From Flexivirga alba (GTDB lineage Bacteria > Actinomycetota > Actinomycetes > Actinomycetales > Dermatophilaceae): DNA of 64,000 nucleotides. Position 1 is the first letter of the stretch. The number at the start of each line of letters is the position of its first letter. The DNA is taken from positions 1,612,001 through 1,676,000 of the forward strand of contig NZ_JBHSWH010000001.1 in the NCBI RefSeq assembly GCF_042661025.1. Direction: 5' to 3'. Positions 9,047-19,066 of the stretch are shown piece by piece. Below the pieces are notes generated by a model that was not told where the DNA came from, ran no database searches, and saw only the letters and a program-made list of their open reading frames with translations. A program made the position numbers and the translations under genes.

Positions 9047-12000
9047 AGCTCACGTGGACGCGGGCGTTGCGGAACATCCGCAGCCACGGGCTCGGGTCGG
9101 CCGCCGGGGCGTCGGTCCACGACAGCTGGATGTTGCGCTGCACCCGCTCGGGGTGCGGCATCATCGCGGTGAACCGGCCGTCCGGCGTCGTGACCGCGGT
9201 CAAGCCGTCGGGTGAGCCGTTCGGGTTGACTGGGTATGTCGTCGCCGGTGCACCCGTCGAATCGACGAATCGCATTGCCCGCTCAACGGTTTCGAGATCG
9301 CCGCGCACCGAGAAGTCCGCGCGGCCCTCGCCGTGTGCGACCGCGATCGGGAGGCGGCTGCCCGCCATACCGGAGAAGAAGATGGACGGTGAGTCGAGCA
9401 CTTCGACCTGGCCGAGTCGAGCTTCGTACTGCTCGGACAGGTTCCGGGTGAAGCGCGGCCAGGCGTGTGCACCGGGAATGAGATCGGCGAGCGCGGCGAA
9501 CATCTGGCAGCCGTTGCAGATGCCGAGGCCGAAGGTGTCCGGTCGGCCGAAGAACGCCGCGAAGGTCTCGCGCAGGCCATCGTTGAAGAGCACCGACCTG
9601 GCCCAGCCTTCACCGGCGCCGAGGGTGTCGCCATACGAGAAGCCGCCGCATGCGACCAGACCGGCGACGTCGGTCAGGTCGTGCCGGCCGGCCTGCAAGT
9701 CGGTCATGTGGACGTCGATGGCTTCGAATCCCGCACGGTGGAAGGCGAATGCGGTCTCGACGTGCGAGTTGACGCCCTGCTCGCGCAGGATCGCGACGCG
9801 TGGCTTCGCACCGACATTCAGGTATGGCGCAGCGATGTCGTCCGTGGGGTCGAAGGACGGCCTCACGACGAGACCGCCACGCTCGGTGCCGACCTCCGCG
9901 TGCTCCTGCTCGGCGCATGCCGGGTTGTCGCGCAGTGCACTGATCCGCCACGAGACCTCGTCCCACGCTTGAGCGAGCGCGACGGTCGGCTCGCTCAGCG
10001 CCGGCGCTCCGTCGATGGTGACCTCGACGTTCGGCGCGACGGTGGGGTGACCGATGAAGTGTGCGAGCTCGGCCAGGCCACTGTCGCGTAATGCGGCCTC
10101 GACCTCCGCACGCCGTCCGGTGGGCACCTCCAGGATAGCGCCGAGCTCCTCGGCGAAGAGCGCGGGGACCGAGGGGACGTCGACGCTGACGCCGCAGCCG
10201 CCGGCGATCGCCATCTCGGTGATCGTTGCCCAGAGGCCGCCGTCCGAGCGATCGTGGTAGGCGCTGACAAGGTCGTTCTGGCGCAGTCGAGCAAGTAGGT
10301 CGACCAGGCCGAGCAGGTGTGCGGGATCGACGAGATCCGCTGGGGTACCACCGTATTCGTCCTGCACTTGGGCGGCGATCGAGCCGCCGAGGCGGGTGTT
10401 GCCGGCGCCGAGGTCGACGAGTAGCAACTCGGTGCCGGCACCGGGGTGGAGCTGGGGAGTCTGCGTGCCACGGACATCCGGAAGGGAGGCGAAGGCGGTC
10501 ACGACGAGTGAGACGGGCGACCGCACTTCCCGTGCGTCCGCGCCGTCGGTCCAGCGGGTGCTCATCGACAGTGAGTCCTTGCCGACCGGGACGCTGATGC
10601 CGAGGGCCGGGCACAGCTCCATGGCCACAGCGTGAACGGTGTCGAAGAGAGCGGCGTCCTCACCATCGCGACCACAGGCCGCCATCCAGTTGCAGGACAG
10701 CTTCACGCCGTCGAGCGCGGTCACCGGTGCCGCGATGAGGTTGGTGATGGCTTCGCCGACGGCCATTCGACCGGAGGCGGGTCCGTCCACCGATGCGATC
10801 GGAGTGCGCTCGCCGGAGGACATGGCCTGCCCGGTGAATCCGACCAGGTCCGAAAGGGTTACGGCCACATCGGCCACTGGCACCTGCCACGGGCCGACCA
10901 TCTGGTCGCGGTGGGTCAGCCCGCCGACGGTGCGGTCGGCGATCGTGATCAGGAAGCGCTTGCTGGCGACCGTGGGGTGGCGCAGCACGGCATACGCGAG
11001 GTCCCGCAGGTCTGTCGAAGTCAGGTCGAGTTCGGGCGTCGAGCGTGCGATGCGGGTCGCGTCGCGCACCATCCGCGGCGGCTTGCCGAGCAGCACCTCC
11101 ATCGGTATGTCGATGGGGGCCGGGTCTCGATACGCGGCGTCCTCCGCTTCGCTCCCCCGCTTTCTACGACCAACTGCCCGTCATCCGAGGCAGTGCCGAC
11201 GACGGCGATCGGGCAGCGTTCACGGGCAGCGAGCTCGGTGACCAGCTCGAGCGAATCCGGTGCAATCGCAAGGACATAGCGCTCCTGCGACTCGTTGCAC
11301 CAGATCTCTTTGGGGGAGAGACCCTTCTCCTCCAGCGGGACGGACCCGAGGTCGAAGCGCGCGCCGAGTCCGGCATCATCGACCAGTTCGGGGAAGGCGT
11401 TGGACAGGCCACCCGCACCGACGTCGTGGATGGCGAGGATCGGGTTGGCATCGCCGAGTGACCAGCAGTGGTTGATCACTTCCTGGGCGCGTCGCTCGAT
11501 CTCGGGGTTGCCTCGCTGGACGGAGTTGAAGTCGAGCTCGGCCGCGTTGTCGCCGGACGCCATCGAGGATGCTGCTCCGCCGCCCATGCCGATCCGCATG
11601 CCGGGGCCGCCGATCTGCACGAGCAGGGATCCTGCTGGGAACAGGACCTTTTCGGTCTGGTCGGCGCTGATCGCGCCCAGGCCACCGGCGCTCATGATCG
11701 GCTTGTGGTAGCCGCGGCGCACCCCGTCGACGGTCTGCTCGTAGACCCGGAAGAAGCCGCCGAGGCCGGGCCGGCCGAACTCGTTGTTGAAGGCCGCCGC
11801 ACCGATCGGGCCGTCGATCATGATGTCCAGCGGGGTTGCGAGATGGTCGGGGGCGCCATACGACTCGCGCTCCCAGGGCTCGTCGGTGCCCGGCAGGTGC
11901 AGGTTGGACACGACGAAACCGGTGAGGCCGGCCTTCGGCGCTGAGCCGCGACCGGTGGCGCCTTCGTCGCGGATCTCGCCGCCGGCGCCGGTCGCCGCGC

Positions 12001-12943
12001 CCGCGAAGGGCGAGATGGCTGTCGGGTGGTTGTGCGTCTCGACCTTCATCAGCACGTGCACGTCGTCGGGGCGTTCGACATACGCGCTGGGGGCATCAGG
12101 GGACTCCGGCAGCCAGCGGGTGATGCGGCCACCCTGCATGACAGAGGCGTTGTCCTTGTAAGCGACGATCGTGCCGGCGCCGGAAACCTTCTCGGTATGG
12201 CGGATCATTCCGAAGAGCGAGGTGGACTGCGGCTCGCCGTCGAGAATGTAGTCGGCGTTGAAGATCTTGTGCCGGCAGTGCTCGGAGTTGGCCTGCGCGA
12301 ACATCATCAGCTCTACGTCGGAGGGGTTGCGCGCCAAGCCGTTGAAGGACTTGACCAGGTAGTCGATCTCGTCGTCGGAGAGGGCGAGCCCGAGCTCGGT
12401 GTTCGCCTGCTCGAGCGCGGCCCGCCCGCCGCCCAGGACGTCGATCCGCTGCATCGGCTCGGTGTCGGGCTCGTCGAAGAGCGCTGCGGCTGCCTGGCGG
12501 GATGGCAGGACGCTTTGCGTCATCCGGTCGTGCAGTGCATCGACCAGGGCGGAGCGTTCGTCGTCGCTGAGGTCGCCCGCGCGCAGTGCGAATTCGGTCA
12601 CGCGCTCGACCCGGTGGATCTCCAATTCGCAGCTGTGCGCGATGTCGGTGGCCTTGGAGGCCCAGGGCGAGAGGGTGCCCAGGCGCGGGCTGACGACGAA
12701 GGTCTCGGTGGCGTCGGCGAGCGGTTCGTTCGCAGGGCCATAGGTGAGCAGGTCGTGCACGCGTTGCTCGGTCTGCTCGTCGAGCGCGGTGTCGGTGGCG
12801 ACGAAGTGCACGAAGCGGGCACTGACGGCGGAAACCGACGGCGCGACTGCCTGCAGGCGGGTGAGAAGTGCGGCCGCGCGGAACGGCGAGAGTGCCGCGC
12901 CTCCGTCGAAGGTGGTCAGCACCTGGCCGTGGGTCGACGTCAT
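9045..12943 (-). CDS. purL: Phosphoribosylformylglycinamidine synthase, single-chain type (frameshifted)
   Basis: Makes FGAM from FGAR, glutamine and ATP. About 1,300 aa, the large PurL form with N-terminal PurS-like, two synthetase halves, and a C-terminal class I glutaminase. Visible: FAQANSEHCRHKIFNADY, VKVETHNHP-like (LMKVETHNHPTAISPF), GLGICNGCQM with the catalytic Cys, AHGEGRADF, and MMPHPERV at the end. The frame breaks at a G5 run (11154-11158 as C5 on the plus strand). One more G gives a continuous chain through DPAPIDIPMEVLLGKPP. The junction coincides with a copy of a dispersed repeat. ATG 12943 starts the gene. Confidence 0.93.
11122..11171. repeat. Dispersed repeat copy inside purL
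   Basis: Contains GTCTCGATACGCG, then CCTCCGCTTCGCTCC, then CTACGACC, closely matching the intergenic copy at 62495-62552. In the corrected frame it encodes a linker of roughly 15 residues just before the DPAPIDIP segment of PurL. Confidence 0.7.
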
Positions 12944-13022
12944 GGGTTGTGAAGGCTCCTCGGCGAGGCTGAGTGTGACGGGTCAAGGGTATCGACCGGG
13001 CGGTGGGCTTCCGACGACGTGG

Positions 13023-13729
13023 TCAGGACACCATGAGGACGACACCCGACACCAGCGCGAACACCAGCACCAGGAAGCGCAATCGTTTGCTGTCGAGGCG
13101 TTCGTGTAGCCGCGAGCTGAGCAGCAGGCCGACGACCAGCGCGGGCAGTAGCCAGGCGGCGTCGCGCACGGCGCCCGCGTCGCCGATCCCGCGGACCAGC
13201 AGCACGGCGATCGAGACGACCTCACCGAGCAGGAAGGACGCGGCGACGGTCGACCGAAGCTCCGGGGCAGGAGAGTGCTGGTAAACCAGCGCCAACGGCG
13301 GGCCGCCGACGCCGGTCGCGGTCTCGCTGACCGCCGTCGCTGCACCCGCTCCGAGGAAGGCACCGCGAGAGGGATGGAAGTCGGGAGCGACGAGGCTGAC
13401 GATCGCAGCAAGCACGGTGGCCGCCCCGATCAGCAGCCCGAGACGGTTCGCCGGGACAGCGGTCAACACGAGCAGACCGAGTGGGGTCGCTGCGACCCGT
13501 GTGACGGCTACCCAGCGAACGCCGTGCCAGTCGATGGCCGACCGTTCTCGCCATACGACGAACGCGTTGAGCGGGAGCATCAGCACCAGTAGGGCGAGGG
13601 GAGCATCGAGGCGTCGACCAGACCGGCGACCGGAGCGACGATCAGCGCGAAGCCGATTCCGGTCAGTCCCTGGACGAACCCGGCGGCGAGCACGGTCGCT
13701 GAGAGTATGGCGAGAGCGGTGAGAGTCAA
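13023..13729 (-). CDS. TSUP (TauE/SafE) family membrane permease (frameshifted)
   Basis: Probable sulfite/sulfonate-type or other anion permease, about 235 aa after joining, with six to seven hydrophobic segments. The N-terminal part (AGFVQGLTGIGFALIVAPV, the family signature) is in one frame and the rest (LALLVLMLPLNAFVVW onward, with GVGGPPLALVYQHS) in another. A missing base in the G4 run at 13598-13601 joins them. A TTG at 13729 is the most plausible start. It lies 24 bp after the PPOX gene and probably in the same operon. Substrate unknown. Confidence 0.75.
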
Positions 13730-13752
13730 CGGGTTCAGAGGTGTGGCGCGGC

Positions 13753-14175
13753 TCAGCGGACCAGGCCGTAGACTCGGTCGACGTGCAGGTGTAGCGGGAG
13801 TCGGTGGTCCTCGACCATTGCCCGGCGGTAGTCGTCCCAGTCGGGGTGCTCGCCGCCGATGGCACGGTAGATCGAGATGAGTTCCTCGACGCTGTCGTCG
13901 TCCGGTGCGGCGGCGACCGGCAGGACGGTCGCGGTCACATCGGCGGCGGCATACGACCAGCCGTCCTTGGCATTGACGAGGACGGTGGCGCGCGAATCAC
14001 GGCGCAGATTGGCGGTTTTCGCGCGCCCGTCGGTGACGGACACTCGCATCAGGTCGCGTTCACGGTCGTAGGTGTAGCTGACGTTGGACAATTGCGGCCG
14101 GCCGTCGCGTCGGATGGTGGCGAGGGTTGCCAGGTGGCTGTCGCTGATGAGTTCACGCAGTACGTCGTCGGTCAT
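13753..14175 (-). CDS. PPOX-class (pyridoxamine oxidase-like) flavin/F420 oxidoreductase
   Basis: 140-aa split-barrel protein of the PPOX family (F420- or FMN-binding, Rv1155-like). Seen: LATLATIRRDGRPQLSNVSY, where small residues line the cofactor site, then RRDSRATVLV and the C-terminal PDWDDYRRAMVEDHRL followed by RVYGLVR. Its ATG overlaps the stop of the upstream HTH regulator gene as ATGA. Reaction unknown; members reduce or oxidise diverse substrates. Encoded with a regulator and a TSUP permease. Confidence 0.85.
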   Translation of the reverse strand: MTDDVLRELISDSHLATLATIRRDGRPQLSNVSYTYDRERDLMRVSVTDGRAKTANLRRDSRATVLVNAKDGWSYAAADVTATVLPVAAAPDDDSVEELISIYRAIGGEHPDWDDYRRAMVEDHRLPLHLHVDRVYGLVR

Positions 14176-14696
14176 GAGTGCTCCTTGGTACGGGTGGGTG
14201 CGGGTCTGAGGTCGCGTCGGTAGACGCTGACGATGACGCTGTAGCTGGGCAGACCGGGCTGTCCGTCCGGCAGTTCGTTCACGAGCTGGTCCAGGTGTTC
14301 GGAGAGGTGCCTGGCCTGGTCCGCCGTCATGCTGATCCGCCGATTGTTGAAGAGGTGGTCCTCGTCCCGCGGAATCTCCTCGGCGATGGCCTGCAGCATC
14401 GCGTCGGTGGTCTCGCCGCCCCCGGTCGGGAACTGCAGTCGCCGCGCCACCGGAAGCCAGTATTGCTCGGTCCCGCCGCGTACGGTCCGGGTGTGGCCGC
14501 GGATCACCAGGCCGGCTTCCAGCAGGACGTGGAGATGATGAGAAACGTTGCCCTTGTTGGTCTTCGCCAAGCGGGACAGCTGGCTGATCGTCGCGCCCTC
14601 GACCGGCAGCGCGCGCAGCAGGCGGTGCCGCAGCGGGTGGGACAGAGCGCGCAGCTGGGCGGGGGTGTCGGCAAGCAGCTGCTCGGCGATCGGCAT
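14172..14696 (-). CDS. ArsR-like winged-helix regulator
   Basis: 174-aa DNA-binding protein. The N-terminal half is an ArsR-type winged helix: ALSHPLRHRLLRALPVEGA, then ISQLSRLAKTNKGNVSHHL as recognition helix and HVLLEAGLV as the wing. No cysteine metal site is visible, so it is probably not a metal sensor. The C-terminal half is helical and unassigned. First gene of the HTH-PPOX-TSUP operon, with a 24-bp palindrome directly upstream that is a good candidate for its own operator. Confidence 0.82.
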   Translation of the reverse strand: MPIAEQLLADTPAQLRALSHPLRHRLLRALPVEGATISQLSRLAKTNKGNVSHHLHVLLEAGLVIRGHTRTVRGGTEQYWLPVARRLQFPTGGGETTDAMLQAIAEEIPRDEDHLFNNRRISMTADQARHLSEHLDQLVNELPDGQPGLPSYSVIVSVYRRDLRPAPTRTKEHS

Positions 14697-14701
14697 ACGT
14701 C

Positions 14702-14725
14702 AAGCGTTAAGAAGTCTTGTCGCTT
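14702..14725. promoter_or_regulatory. 24-bp palindromic operator candidate
   Basis: AAGCG-tt-AAGA-ag-TCTT-gt-CGCTT, symmetric except for one TT/GT pair. It lies 6 bp upstream of the HTH regulator start and 28 bp upstream of the S41 peptidase, so one protein bound here could control both directions. Confidence 0.6.
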
Positions 14726-14752
14726 TGTCAATGGCAGGGAGAAGGTGCAGAC

Positions 14753-15661
14753 ATGCACATCACCGAACGAGATCAGCAACTGATCGACGACCTGCGTCGC
14801 CAAGTACGCGACGGCTACGTCTTTCCCGACCATGGGATGGACATCGCCGACAAGTTCGCGGCGGACGACCTGCCGTCGCCGACCGAGCGACCCGCGGACT
14901 TCGCGGCGGCTGCGACCGCTGCTTTGTACAACCTGAGCCGGGACGGCCACCTGCGTGTGCGTCATCGGGCGGCCGGCGCGATGGACGGCTTCGACAGTGA
15001 GGCTTGCCGGGAGTTCTACGCCGCCGAAGCGGTGACGAATGCCGCTGGCATGCAATCAGTTTCACGCCTCGACAAGACCACCGGGCTGCTGGTCGTGGCG
15101 CCATACCTGTCGCCGATGCCGATGGCCCAGCCGTATGTCGATGCGGCATTCGCCCTGCTATCGGGTGTCGAGCGGCTGGTGATCGACCTGCGAGCCGGGC
15201 GCGGCGGGACGCCCGAGACGGTCGCCTACCTGTGCGGCTTCCTACTCGGCGAGGAGTCGGTGCACCTGCAGGACATCGTCACTCGTGACGGGAGCGCGCA
15301 GCAGTTCTGGACGATGCCGCAGCACGACCGGTTGCCCGATGAAGTAGAGGTCGCCGTGCTGACCAGCAGTAAGACGTTCTCCGGGTGTGAGGAGTTGGCC
15401 TACAACCTTCAATCCACACAGCGGGCAACGGTTTTCGGCGAGACCACTGGTGGCGGAGCGCATCCGGTGGAGATCTTCCGGCTGTCCGATGTGCTGGAGG
15501 TGACGGTGCCTGTTGCCCGATCGGTGAACGCCGTAACGGGCACCAACTGGGAGGGGATCGGTGTCGTGCCGGACGTGCCGGTTGCGGCGGACGAGGCGCT
15601 CGAGCGGGCGCTTGGTTTCGATACGCCGCTCGTACCTCACGGCTACTCAACCAGCTTGTAG
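14753..15661 (+). CDS. S41-family (tail-specific/IRBP-like) peptidase-like protein
   Basis: 302 aa. It has the S41 domain layout: a short N-terminal helical cap (TERDQQLIDDLRRQVRDGY), YLSPMPMAQPYVDAAF, LVIDLRAGRGGTPETVAYL, and the nucleophile segment VLTSSKTFSGCEELAYNL, followed by GETTGGGAHPVE. No signal peptide, so probably cytoplasmic. The ATG is preceded by GGGAGAAGG. The last 15 residues, starting GFDTPLVP, are encoded by a dispersed repeat, so the natural C terminus may have been altered. Substrate unknown. Confidence 0.82.
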   Translation: MHITERDQQLIDDLRRQVRDGYVFPDHGMDIADKFAADDLPSPTERPADFAAAATAALYNLSRDGHLRVRHRAAGAMDGFDSEACREFYAAEAVTNAAGMQSVSRLDKTTGLLVVAPYLSPMPMAQPYVDAAFALLSGVERLVIDLRAGRGGTPETVAYLCGFLLGEESVHLQDIVTRDGSAQQFWTMPQHDRLPDEVEVAVLTSSKTFSGCEELAYNLQSTQRATVFGETTGGGAHPVEIFRLSDVLEVTVPVARSVNAVTGTNWEGIGVVPDVPVAADEALERALGFDTPLVPHGYSTSL

Positions 15662-15689
15662 GACGACCTCGGCCTACTCGACCACCTTG
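15614..15689. repeat. Dispersed repeat at the 3' end of the peptidase gene
   Basis: GGTTTCGATACGCCGCTCG...GGCTACTCAACCAGCTTG supplies the final codons and stop of the S41 gene. A second partial end, GGCCTACTCGACCACCTTG, follows at 15671-15689. Confidence 0.7.
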
Positions 15690-15695
15690 TGTTGG

Positions 15696-16532
15696 CTAGT
15701 CCCGGACCGTGCGCCGGCGGGAACGTGGCTGACAGGTCTTGCACCAGAACAGGTTTCGTCCGGCGAGGACCTTGGTGCTGACCGGTGTGCCGCACACGAG
15801 GCATGCCTGCTCGGCGCGGCGGTAGACGTAGACCTCGCCGCCATGCTTGTCGACGCGCGGGTCACGGCCCATTGCCTCAGGAGTGTGCTCGGGGTAGACG
15901 GTGTCGATGCGCCCGTCTCGGACCCCGAGCGGCATGAGCTCGACGAGGTCGTCCCACAGGGCGTCGAATTCGGCTCCGCGGAGGAACTTCCCGGGCATGA
16001 ACGGGTCGACGTGATGCCGGTAGAGGGTTTCGGCGCGGTAGATGTTGCCTACGCCGGCGAAGATCTTTTGATCCATCATCAGCACGCCGATCGGGCTGCT
16101 GGACCTGCGGATTCGAGCGCGAGCGACGTCGGGGTCGGCGTCCTGGCGCAGTGGGTCGGGGCCGAGCTTGGCGACGGTCGCGGCGATCTGTTCGGGTGAG
16201 CTGAGTTCGCACACGTTGGGCCCGCGCAACTCCATCGTCACGTCCGGTGCGAATGCGGTGAGCCTCCAACGGGCGTTCTCGGTCGCCGGGTTGGCTTCTG
16301 GGAAGAAGAAGAACTTGCCGATCAGGCCGAGGTGGATGTGTACCTGCTCGGGGACATCCTCGAACGCCAGATACATGTGCTTGCCGAAGGCCTGTGCGGT
16401 GTCGAACACGCGCCCGTCGAGCAACTCGGCACCGACGAATTTGCCCTGAGGAGAGGTGGATCGGACCTCGTGCTGCCCGAATTCGCGGTTCAGCTCACCG
16501 CTGATGCGGTGAGTGACATGTCCTTCCGGCAT
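15696..16532 (-). CDS. Formamidopyrimidine/endonuclease VIII-type DNA glycosylase
   Basis: Base-excision repair glycosylase/AP lyase of 278 aa. Mature N terminus MPEGH: Pro2 would be the Schiff-base nucleophile and Glu3 the acid. H2TH segment IGVLMMDQKIFAGVGNIYRAE near the middle, and a C-terminal zinc finger CLVCG...FWCKTC, then RSRRR. The MPEGH start and overall length resemble the actinobacterial Nei/Fpg paralogues rather than MutM proper (MPELPE). Specificity for oxidised pyrimidines versus FapyG cannot be decided here. Confidence 0.92.
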   Translation of the reverse strand: MPEGHVTHRISGELNREFGQHEVRSTSPQGKFVGAELLDGRVFDTAQAFGKHMYLAFEDVPEQVHIHLGLIGKFFFFPEANPATENARWRLTAFAPDVTMELRGPNVCELSSPEQIAATVAKLGPDPLRQDADPDVARARIRRSSSPIGVLMMDQKIFAGVGNIYRAETLYRHHVDPFMPGKFLRGAEFDALWDDLVELMPLGVRDGRIDTVYPEHTPEAMGRDPRVDKHGGEVYVYRRAEQACLVCGTPVSTKVLAGRNLFWCKTCQPRSRRRTVRD

Positions 16533-16535
16533 ACG

Positions 16536-16949
16536 TCAGGACGCGGCGCGCGCGGACTTCAGGCCGCTGCCGGCCGGTGCGAAGCCGGGGTCGTCACCGA
16601 TGGACACCTGGCGGTTGGCGGCGTCGACGAAGACGACCGCACCCTTGAAATCGCGTGCCTCGGCGTCCTCGACCTGGCCGTAGCCGATGATGATCACCAG
16701 GTCGTCGGGCTTGACCAGGTGTGCTGCTGCGCCGTTGATGCCGATGATCCCGCTGCCGGCCTCGCCGGTGATGGCGTATGTCGAAAGGCGGTTGCCGTTG
16801 GTCACGTCGACGACGTCGACCTTTTCGCCCTCGAGCAAGTCCGCAGCGCGCATCAAGTCCGCGTCGATCGTGATCGAGCCGACGTAGTCGAGGTCGGCCT
16901 GGGTCACCGTCGCGCGGTGGATCTTGGACTTCATCATCGTCCGGAGCAT
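16536..16949 (-). CDS. panD: Aspartate 1-decarboxylase
   Basis: Makes beta-alanine for pantothenate. 137-aa proenzyme. The self-cleavage site Gly-Ser is in YVGSITID, giving a pyruvoyl group on the larger chain; YAITGEAGSGIIGINGAAAH is the conserved core. The ATG at 16949 (MLRTMMKSKIHRATVT) is the standard start; the in-frame extension to 16994 is not conserved. No panC/panB nearby; it stands between a DNA glycosylase gene and the SBP gene terminator. Confidence 0.96.
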   Translation of the reverse strand: MLRTMMKSKIHRATVTQADLDYVGSITIDADLMRAADLLEGEKVDVVDVTNGNRLSTYAITGEAGSGIIGINGAAAHLVKPDDLVIIIGYGQVEDAEARDFKGAVVFVDAANRQVSIGDDPGFAPAGSGLKSARAAS

Positions 16950-16992
16950 GGGGACGAGGGTACCGGCGTGTCCTGATGCACCAACCCTCTGC

Positions 16993-17078
16993 ACCGAGAG
17001 GAGTAGAAAACGACCGAGAGGATGGCCAAATCACGGCGATTTGGCCATCCTCTCGGTCGGTTGGTGCTCCTCTCGATC
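16993..17078 (-). terminator. Double-box palindrome (element C)
   Basis: Third element of the A/B type. Boxes ACCGAGAGGAGTA (16993) and GACCGAGAGGATGGCC (17012) are answered by GGCCATCCTCTCGGTC (17043-17058) and GGTGCTCCTCTCGATC (17063-17078). The inner stem is 22 bp. It starts at the substrate-binding-protein stop codon. Here the flanking genes are co-directional, so it acts at least as a terminator for the ABC operon. Confidence 0.8.
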
Positions 17079-18131
17079 AGGAGGCGCCTGCCTTTTTCGC
17101 GAACTCGGTGGTGTAGGTCTTGCTGATGTCGATCTGGTCCTTCTTCGGCTTGACCGCGGGGAGAAGGAACCGAGCACGTTCAGGGCGTTCTTGGCGCCCG
17201 CCGCGTCCATCAGGCCGGTCGTGTTGAAGATCCCCTTGGAGCCCTTGAGCGCCTGCACGTAGAGCGCGGGGTCGCTGCCCTTGTAGTCGCTGGGCATCTT
17301 GTCGGAAATCTGCTGAGCGCTATGGTTATTGATCCATTTCAGCGTCTTGACGAACGCGTTGGCGACCTTCTGCACCTGTTGCGGGTTCTTCTTGACATAG
17401 TCGCACGACATGTAGAGCGAGCTGGCCGGGTAGAGCCCGCCGAGTGCCGCCTTGGTACCGGCCTCGGTGCGCATATCGAACAGCACCTTGCCCTCGCCGG
17501 TCTTGGTCAACCGGGCCACGGTCGGGTCTGTCGTCATACCCGCATCGATGCCGCCGGATGTCATCGAGGCGATGAACGTGGCGTCAGCGCCGGCCTTCAC
17601 GGTCGTGTACTGGCTGGTGGAGATGCCGGCCTTGCCGGTGAAGTACTGGGTGAGGAAGTCGGTCGAACTGCCTTGGCTGGTGACACCGAGCTTCTTGCCC
17701 TTCAGGTCCTTCGCGGACGTGATCGTGCCGGCCTGCTTCTTGGACACCATCTCGACCTCGCCGGGCACGTTCGCGAACTGCACGACGCTCTCCAGGCACT
17801 TGCCCTTGGCCTGCATGTCGATCGTGTGGTCGTAGAAGCCGACGACGCCCTCGGCTTTCCCGGCGATCAGCGACGTCTCCGCCGTGACGCCCGCCGGGGT
17901 GTCGATCAGCTGGACCTTCACACCTTCGTCCTTGAAGTAGCCGAGCTGCTGGGTGAGCGCCGCAGGCATGTAGATGACCTTGCTCATGCCGCCGACCATG
18001 ATCTTGACGGTGGCGTCCGATCCGCCACTGCCGCCTGCGGACGGGGTGTCCTTCTTGGTGGCGCAACCGGTGAGGGCGAGCGCCCCCGCCATACCGATGG
18101 CGGCGAAACCGGCAAGTTTGTTGTGTATCAA
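17077..18131 (-). CDS. ABC transporter substrate-binding lipoprotein, NMT1/SsuA-like (frameshifted)
   Basis: Extracytoplasmic binding lipoprotein of about 351 aa. Signal peptide with lipobox ALTGC, followed by a disordered linker, then an NMT1/THI5-SsuA-type periplasmic fold (IYMPAALTQQLGYFKDEGV, GKKLGVTSQGSSTDFLTQYF). The frame is lost at a G4 run (17158-17161). Adding one base gives FSPAVKPKKDQIDISKTY and a TGA at 17077 next to terminator element C. Start is TTG 18131, with AGGAAA upstream. Family ligands include pyrimidines, sulfonates and nitrate; the ligand is not determinable. Confidence 0.85.
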
Positions 18132-18169
18132 TGGATTTCCTGACTCTGAGTGGGGATGGTGAGGGTGGA

Positions 18170-19066
18170 TCAGACGGCGACGGTTTCGCTCTGCGATGGC
18201 GGTCGCCACTTGAGCAGCCGGCGTTCCAGATAGCCGAGGATGAGCTCGGCGAAAAGCGCGAGCACGGTGCTGATGACCATGCCGGCGTAGATGCCGGCGG
18301 AGTTGAACGACGCCTGGGCTGTGCTGATCAGCAGGCCGATGCCCTTGGTCGCGCCGGTGTATTCACCGACGATCGCGCCGATCAGTGCGAAGCCGAATGC
18401 CGTGTGCAGCGACGCGAGGATCCACGACGTTGCGCTCGGCACCACGATCGACCGCAGCACCTGCAATCGGCTGGCGCCGAGGATGCGGGAGCTGTCGATC
18501 AGGTTGCGGTCGACTTCACGGGCGCCTTGGAAGGCGTTGAAGAAGACCGGAAAGAACACGAGCACAGTGGCGGTCGCGATCTTGGACGACATACCCAGGC
18601 CGAACCAAATGATGAAGAGGGCCGCGAGCACGATGCGGGGGACGGCGTTCGCCGCCTGGATGTATGGCGCGAGCACCTCGGCCAGCAGCCGTGCCCGGCC
18701 GAGCAGGATGCCCAGCAGGACACCGGCGATCGCACCGATCAGGAACCCAATGACTGCTTCCTGCAGGGTGATCGAGATCTGCTCCCAGATCGGACCCTGT
18801 GCGGTGCCGTCGGTGAACCAGGTGACCAGTTGCTTCCAGATCAGGCTCGGCTTGGAGTAGAAGAACGGGTCGAACCACAGGTTGACCGCGATCTCCCAGA
18901 AGGCCAACACGGCGACGAGGACGAGGGCACGCAGGCTGTAGACGAGCGCCTTGTGCTTGCGGATGCGGATGCGCGGATCGACTGCGTGATCGACGGGCGC
19001 GGGCGCTGCGCCGGTCACGGCACCGGCGTCCGCTGTGCCCGGTGCGTCGATTGTCTTAGGCGACAC
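18170..19066 (-). CDS. ABC transporter permease, SsuC/TauC/ThiX-like
   Basis: 298-aa inner-membrane subunit with six predicted membrane helices and a BPD_transp_1 domain. The EAA-type loop, EVDRNLIDSSRILGASRLQV, contacts the ATPase. The N-terminal 30 residues are Pro/Ala-rich and cytoplasmic. GTG 19066 has AAGGAG 7 nt upstream and overlaps the ATPase stop by 11 bp, so the order is ATPase, permease, binding protein in one operon. Confidence 0.9.
   Translation of the reverse strand: MSPKTIDAPGTADAGAVTGAAPAPVDHAVDPRIRIRKHKALVYSLRALVLVAVLAFWEIAVNLWFDPFFYSKPSLIWKQLVTWFTDGTAQGPIWEQISITLQEAVIGFLIGAIAGVLLGILLGRARLLAEVLAPYIQAANAVPRIVLAALFIIWFGLGMSSKIATATVLVFFPVFFNAFQGAREVDRNLIDSSRILGASRLQVLRSIVVPSATSWILASLHTAFGFALIGAIVGEYTGATKGIGLLISTAQASFNSAGIYAGMVISTVLALFAELILGYLERRLLKWRPPSQSETVAV

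Noticed and set aside
9045..12943. Two separate PurL subunits
   Set aside because: The second frame starts mid-domain without a ribosome site; one extra G gives a continuous large PurL.
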